Source of the DNA: Acinetobacter marinus
Lineage (GTDB): Bacteria; Pseudomonadota; Gammaproteobacteria; Pseudomonadales; Moraxellaceae
Assembly: GCF_900096915.1 (NCBI RefSeq)
Contig: NZ_FMYK01000003.1
Coordinates: 62,001 to 126,000 of the forward strand
Direction of reading: 5' to 3'
Length of the DNA stretch: 64,000 nucleotides
The stretch's first letter is position 1. Each line of letters begins with the position of its first letter. The translations under genes were made by a program, and so were the position numbers. Below, in pieces: positions 60,268-64,000 of the stretch. The notes below the pieces were generated by a model. The model worked only from the letters and a program-made list of their open reading frames with translations, had not been told where the DNA came from and did not search any database.

Positions 60268-60906
60268 ATGACGATCACTACAGTGTTATTTTTTCATAGT
60301 GCATTATTGCCTTTTCATATGAGTGTGCTGGCGATTTTTATTCTCATCATCGCAGAAACCATAGGAATTTATATCGGTCATCGACCATCGCAGTTGATCA
60401 GGCAGATGGTGCCGATGTGGCTGCGGGATGCGCCACTACTGCAAGTACAGATTTCACGGTTTATTATTTTATTATTCTTTCTGATCAATTTTAGTTTTGC
60501 GGGTTATTTATTACAGCTCAGTGCCTTTGCGTTGCTAGATGATTTTGTCCACACAGGGTTTGTGCTGATTCCCGCTTTGCTGATGGCGTGGTTTTTTACC
60601 TTATTTATGATGCACTGTCTGGATCAGGTGATCAAACCTGTACAATCCAGCCATCAAGTCAATTTGCTCGGGCGATTTGCAACTATCGTCAGTGGTACGG
60701 CACGACCAGGATCAAGTGCGCAAGCCAAAGTCCGAGATCAATTTGGTCGCTTGCATTATGTGCAGGTTGAGCCAGAATTTGGCGAATTTACCTTACAGAG
60801 CAAAGTGCTACTGGTGGATTATCGAGAATCGCATTATATCGCCCAAGCCATCGTCAATAGTGAAGAATATCAAATGGCTTTGGCGCAAAAAGATTGGATA
60901 AAATAA
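60268..60906 (+). CDS. YqiJ-like inner membrane protein (OB-fold, NfeD-related)
   Basis: The 212-residue product has three or four membrane segments (about 15-35, 65-90, 95-120) and a C-terminal OB-like domain (LGRFATIVSGTARPGSSAQAKVRDQFGRLHYVQVEPE). This is the layout of E. coli YqiJ, which is normally next to the flotillin YqiK. No flotillin gene is in this window, so the gene appears detached from its usual partner. Confidence 0.75.
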   Translation: MTITTVLFFHSALLPFHMSVLAIFILIIAETIGIYIGHRPSQLIRQMVPMWLRDAPLLQVQISRFIILLFFLINFSFAGYLLQLSAFALLDDFVHTGFVLIPALLMAWFFTLFMMHCLDQVIKPVQSSHQVNLLGRFATIVSGTARPGSSAQAKVRDQFGRLHYVQVEPEFGEFTLQSKVLLVDYRESHYIAQAIVNSEEYQMALAQKDWIK

Positions 60907-60908
60907 AT

Positions 60909-61139
60909 CTAAGAGATCGTATGTAAAAACTGAAACCGTGGTACAACTTGCCCATTCTCAAGCGTCACGGTCTCGACAAACATCTGCAAAGGACGTACCC
61001 AAATCGAATAATCCCCATACAGGCACTGATAAACCACCAATGTTTCGTCGGTTTCACTATGTCGAGCGGTATGCAGGACTTGATAGTGCTGACCTTTATA
61101 ATGTTGATAAATTCCAGCTTGTAGTGTGGGTGCAGACAT
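60909..61139 (-). CDS. DUF1653 domain protein
   Basis: The 76-residue product has the DUF1653 pattern: LQAGIYQHYKGQHYQVLHTARHSETDE, LVVYQCLYGDYSIWVRPLQMFVE and VPRFQFL. The family is a small beta-rich protein of unknown role. I chose the ATG at 61139, 25 bp after the upstream gene's stop; the frame extends further upstream only within that gene. Confidence 0.85.
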   Translation of the reverse strand: MSAPTLQAGIYQHYKGQHYQVLHTARHSETDETLVVYQCLYGDYSIWVRPLQMFVETVTLENGQVVPRFQFLHTIS

Positions 61140-61164
61140 CGTGGGTTCCGTTTGGGTTAATGGT

Positions 61165-61659
61165 TTATTGGTTGAGATTATAAACTGCGGTTGAGTATTC
61201 TGGGCAAGAAGAGAGTAATTGTTTTTCAGTATATAAATCTTGTCCGAATGCATTGCGGATTTTAATTTCTGCGGTGATTTTTTCGGATTGGAGCAAGTCG
61301 AGCACCATTTTGGTTTCACGGTCGCTGGTGACATTAAACTGTTGATTTAGCTTTGCAAACATGGTCTGGCAAATCATTTTTCCTTGATTGGTGATGGATT
61401 TTTTTGCTTCTGGGGGTAATGTGGTACCTTTGAAAAAATTCATGTCTAAATAAAAAATCATCGTAGGGTAGATGACCATGACCTCAGCATCCATGAATTT
61501 ATCATTCATTTTATTGAGCTCAGGATTCAATAGCGCAGGCATCGACTCAAAATTTCTTTTAAAGTCAGATTTAAATTGTTTTTCTTGGTAGTTTTGATAA
61601 AACAAAAATGCGATACCAGCAACGACGATTAGCAGGATAAGGATGACTAGTTTTTTCAT
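61165..61659 (-). CDS. Small membrane-anchored protein, paralog A
   Basis: The 164-residue product has an N-terminal membrane anchor (MKKLVILILLIVVAGIAFLFY). The outside domain has YPTMIFYLDMNFF, one cysteine in MICQTMF, RNAFGQDLYTE and CPEYS near the end. The YP motif, mid cysteine, [RK]NxxGQ motif and last cysteine recur in the two genes upstream, so these are paralogs. Function unknown. The ATG at 61659 follows the hydrophobic start; a longer frame opens at 61692. Confidence 0.7.
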   Translation of the reverse strand: MKKLVILILLIVVAGIAFLFYQNYQEKQFKSDFKRNFESMPALLNPELNKMNDKFMDAEVMVIYPTMIFYLDMNFFKGTTLPPEAKKSITNQGKMICQTMFAKLNQQFNVTSDRETKMVLDLLQSEKITAEIKIRNAFGQDLYTEKQLLSSCPEYSTAVYNLNQ

Positions 61660-61707
61660 ATATTGCGCTCTTAAATGATAAGCCTGATTCATTGGGGATG
61701 GGTGAGA

Positions 61708-62163
61708 TTATTTATTGGGATACCAACCTGAACACTCCGATAAGTTCTGCTCGGTACGCGCCTGCACTTGTCCAAATTTGTTGCGATAAATATTTTCGAC
61801 TTGAATATTTTCCGTTTTAAGAAATTCTAAAATTTGCTTTTTTTGAACATCATTGGCATGCAAGGCTTCAAATAATAAAAAAATAAAGTCGCATCGACTC
61901 TCATCAGCCATTTGTTGCATTTCTTTCGAAGGTGGCTTTTCACTGAACAGCTGATTGTGATAGATCGTCACAAGGGGATAGGCAACCAATATATCTTGAT
62001 ATTTCCCGTCTTTGAAATCGTTGATAATTTTTTCACCCTGAAAATATGCTTTCAGATTTTTCTGGTAATTGTTGTTACTCAGATTAAAAAAATAACTGAT
62101 AGAAAGCCCCATACTGATTAATATCAGCATCGGGACTAGGCTTTTGAATAATGTTTTATCCAT
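61708..62163 (-). CDS. Small membrane-anchored protein, paralog B
   Basis: The 151-residue product has one N-terminal membrane segment (LFKSLVPMLILISMGLSISYFF). Its outside domain has YPLVTIYHNQLF, a mid cysteine (SRCDFIFLLF), KKQILEFLKTENIQVENIYRNKFGQ and a late CSGW. These align with paralogs A and C. No known family is recognised. It lies 48 bp before paralog A. Confidence 0.7.
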   Translation of the reverse strand: MDKTLFKSLVPMLILISMGLSISYFFNLSNNNYQKNLKAYFQGEKIINDFKDGKYQDILVAYPLVTIYHNQLFSEKPPSKEMQQMADESRCDFIFLLFEALHANDVQKKQILEFLKTENIQVENIYRNKFGQVQARTEQNLSECSGWYPNK

Positions 62164-62215
62164 TTTATCCTCGTACTTAATATTGCTCATCCACATTGAT
62201 TAAAAGCCAAGTTGA

Positions 62216-62794
62216 CTAAAAGCCACGTTCTTCTTGTCGGTTTCTTGCCTCAGCTTCGGCTAAGCCTTGGGCATTTGGTTGCGGCTGATTCGCCTGTACT
62301 TCCTCTAATGTTTTCGGCTCAAACTTAGAGTCTTTGATGGCACGGAGCTCGTCAATATTGTCGCATTGATCCATTTTCTGTGAGACCTGTAGGATGGTCT
62401 GTCCAAGATTATTTTTGATAAAGTATTGAAATTCAACAGCATCTTTTTCATTGACGTTGAGCGCAGCATTACGGTACAGCGCTGTGTTTGTTTTAAGTCC
62501 ATTTAATGTACCACAGCTAAATTTCTTTAAAAATGCAGATGATCCTTCAGGTGCGTCAGTTTGTTCGTAATCAACCAAACGAATGTCGATTGAGAAAATC
62601 GGATATTGATTGTAAAACTCCGCTTTGGACTGATGATCAAGAAAGGGCATTAAACGTTGCACAGCAGAACCACTTGGAATAGCGATGTTGCTTTTATGAA
62701 TTTGCTTTTCTTGTTGAATTAACTTGTATTTTGGATAACCATAAACCCCAAGCGCAACTAAGCAAAGCAGGATAAAAATAATTTTAAAGTTCAT
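62216..62794 (-). CDS. Small membrane-anchored protein, paralog C
   Basis: The 192-residue product has an N-terminal membrane anchor (IIFILLCLVALGVYGYP), then YPIFSIDIRLVDYE, a mid cysteine (FSCGTLNGLK), FQYFIKNNLGQTILQ and a late cysteine (DQCDNID). A Gln/Glu/Pro-rich tail is extra relative to A and B. It starts the C-B-A-DUF1653 set. A 16-bp tandem duplication (62196-62227) covers its stop codon. Confidence 0.7.
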   Translation of the reverse strand: MNFKIIFILLCLVALGVYGYPKYKLIQQEKQIHKSNIAIPSGSAVQRLMPFLDHQSKAEFYNQYPIFSIDIRLVDYEQTDAPEGSSAFLKKFSCGTLNGLKTNTALYRNAALNVNEKDAVEFQYFIKNNLGQTILQVSQKMDQCDNIDELRAIKDSKFEPKTLEEVQANQPQPNAQGLAEAEARNRQEERGF

Positions 62795-62971
62795 TAGAAA
62801 AAATATGAAGTCATTTGAATTTATTTTAAGTTAACAAAAAAATACAATACACACAAGATTTGTACATCAATTTGTGTAAACCATTTTTAATGGTGATTGA
62901 TTCTACACAGTGCATGTTGTTTTGGTGTGCTGAAATGTCAACAGCTCTCATATTTAAAAAAACTAAAATGT

Positions 62972-63000
62972 AAAAGAGTCATTATGACAATGACTCTTTT
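62972..63000 (-). terminator. Terminator after the alkylsulfatase gene
   Basis: AAAAGAGTCATT / AATGACTCTTTT (62972-62983, 62989-63000) is a perfect 12-bp stem with a 5-nt loop. On the minus strand the 3' arm ends in a T-run. Confidence 0.88.
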
Positions 63001-63011
63001 ACTGCGGATGT

Positions 63012-64000
63012 TTAAGGCGTCACGATATTAAATAAGAACGGGAAGGTATCTAACATTCCAAGGAATTCCTGAAATGCATTCGCATCACCACTAATCTTCA
63101 ATGAGCCATTCTGAGCAGCTTGAGCAAGGGTGAGTTTACCGTTTTGGATATCGTCTAATGTGGATTTGTCCAAGACCAAAGTTGCTGTCGGTGATTCAAC
63201 TTCTTTACCATAATTCAATACCGCATTTTCCAAAGACAAACCGTAGTTTTCTTTTAGATCAGGGAATTCGATGTTGAAATACATCTTTTTACCTGCTGCT
63301 TTAGGTCCATTTAGACGCACTGCTAGATAGTCAAATAGCATATCTGGTGTCATGGCGCTAATGGTATCAGGGCTAGATGAGCTTACCCCGCCAGAGATTG
63401 GTGTGCCGTTGCGCAGTTCATACGCCCCTTCAAGATATACTGAGCGCCAAGTACCCGCTTCTGCTTGGAATCCAAGTTGTTCATATGCATCGGCAAGTAG
63501 GTTTTTGGCAGCAGTATTATTCGGATCAGCAAAGACAACTTGTTTGAGCGCCTCAGCTACCCAGCGGTATTCACCTTTATCATAGTCGGCTTTCGCTTTG
63601 CTCATTACTGCACTTGCACCGCCCATATATTCCACGTATTTTTTTGCAGCATCAGCAGGAGGGAGGTCATTCAGACTGGATGGGTTTGCGTCATACCAAC
63701 CCATGTAGCGCTGATAAACTGCGCGTGAATTATGTCGAAGCGTTCCGTAATAGCCGCGATTTGGCCAGAACTTATCAAGTTCATCAGGCAGATGAATCAT
63801 TTCGGAGATTTCTTTACTGGTATATCCTTTGTTCAGAAGATTGACAGATTGATCGTGAGTATACTTATAAACATCACGTTGTTTTTTGAAGTAATCTACA
63901 ACTTTTTCATTACCCCACATTGGCCAGTGGTGACTCTGGAATTTTACTTGGACATCTTTGCCATACATGTCGATGGTTTCATTTAAGTATTTTGACCATA
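63012..64000 (-). CDS. Linear primary-alkylsulfatase (SdsA1/BDS1-like), 3' part
   Basis: The frame is open to the window end, so the N-terminal metallo-beta-lactamase domain lies outside. The visible ~329 residues have WSKYLNETIDMYGKDVQVKFQSHHWPMWGN, the last part of that domain. A helical dimerisation domain follows (QRDVYKYTHDQSVNLLNKG, ADAYEQLGFQAEAGTWRSVYLEGAYELR), then a C-terminal SCP2-like domain (TPDMLFDYLAVRLNG). Such enzymes split alkyl sulfates such as SDS into alcohol and sulfate. A signal peptide cannot be judged. Confidence 0.9.
   Translation of the reverse strand, partial: WSKYLNETIDMYGKDVQVKFQSHHWPMWGNEKVVDYFKKQRDVYKYTHDQSVNLLNKGYTSKEISEMIHLPDELDKFWPNRGYYGTLRHNSRAVYQRYMGWYDANPSSLNDLPPADAAKKYVEYMGGASAVMSKAKADYDKGEYRWVAEALKQVVFADPNNTAAKNLLADAYEQLGFQAEAGTWRSVYLEGAYELRNGTPISGGVSSSSPDTISAMTPDMLFDYLAVRLNGPKAAGKKMYFNIEFPDLKENYGLSLENAVLNYGKEVESPTATLVLDKSTLDDIQNGKLTLAQAAQNGSLKISGDANAFQEFLGMLDTFPFLFNIVTP

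Overview
The window looks like a chromosomal segment of a gamma-proteobacterium of the family Moraxellaceae, most likely Acinetobacter. This rests on recognised protein families, local gene pairs such as rhodanese-grxC-secB, aroQ-accB-accC and fis-purH-purD, a catalytically dead dihydroorotase partner after pyrB, and an AT-leaning base composition. No species can be assigned from the sequence alone. The region is dense core genome: no prophage, transposase gene, rRNA operon or CRISPR array is visible, and there is one tRNA, tRNA-Arg(CCG).

Layout. 0-8 kb: radC and coaBC diverge across a degenerate 14-bp tandem repeat; then a membrane protein, secB-grxC-rhodanese, rsgA, orn, a Bax-inhibitor-like membrane protein and fabI. 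8-16 kb: yjdM, ispA, two Nudix hydrolases, a gamma carbonic anhydrase, tsaB, uppP, rsmJ and an amidase. 16-21 kb: a secreted protein, the aroQ-accB-accC fatty-acid cluster and the tusDCBE tRNA-thiolation genes. 21-32 kb: a GalE-like protein lacking its catalytic lysine, fumC, pyrB-pyrC', tRNA-Arg, an Smr protein, folE, a tandem glycine riboswitch driving a D-amino-acid dehydrogenase, and glnA behind a sigma-54 promoter. 32-43 kb: ohrR and ohr separated by a MITE, mutS, metK, an acyl-CoA dehydrogenase, a lipoprotein, a thioredoxin-reductase-like flavoprotein with a divergent Rrf2 regulator, and a cobalt/nickel-type exporter with a divergent RcnR-like repressor. 43-57 kb: purD, purH, fis, prmA, a BASS transporter, rlmKL, pldA and a large M16C peptidase. 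57-64 kb: a ParD/ParE-type module, a membrane gene pair whose second member is broken, a PfkB kinase, a Rieske protein, a YqiJ-like protein, three small paralogous membrane-anchored proteins followed by a DUF1653 gene, and the 3' part of an alkylsulfatase.

Connected functions include nitrogen and amino-acid control (glycine riboswitch with dadA, sigma-54 glnA), nucleotide synthesis (pyrB/pyrC', purH/purD under or beside fis), fatty-acid supply (accBC, fabI), tRNA and rRNA modification (tusBCDE, tsaB, rsmJ, prmA, rlmKL) and stress or metal response (ohrR/ohr, Rrf2/flavoprotein, RcnR-like/CDF). The least explained parts are the three-paralog cluster at 61.2-62.8 kb, two ~145-bp palindromic repeats whose outer arms differ but each stay self-complementary, the 266-bp MITE, and the disrupted membrane gene at 57.7-58.0 kb.
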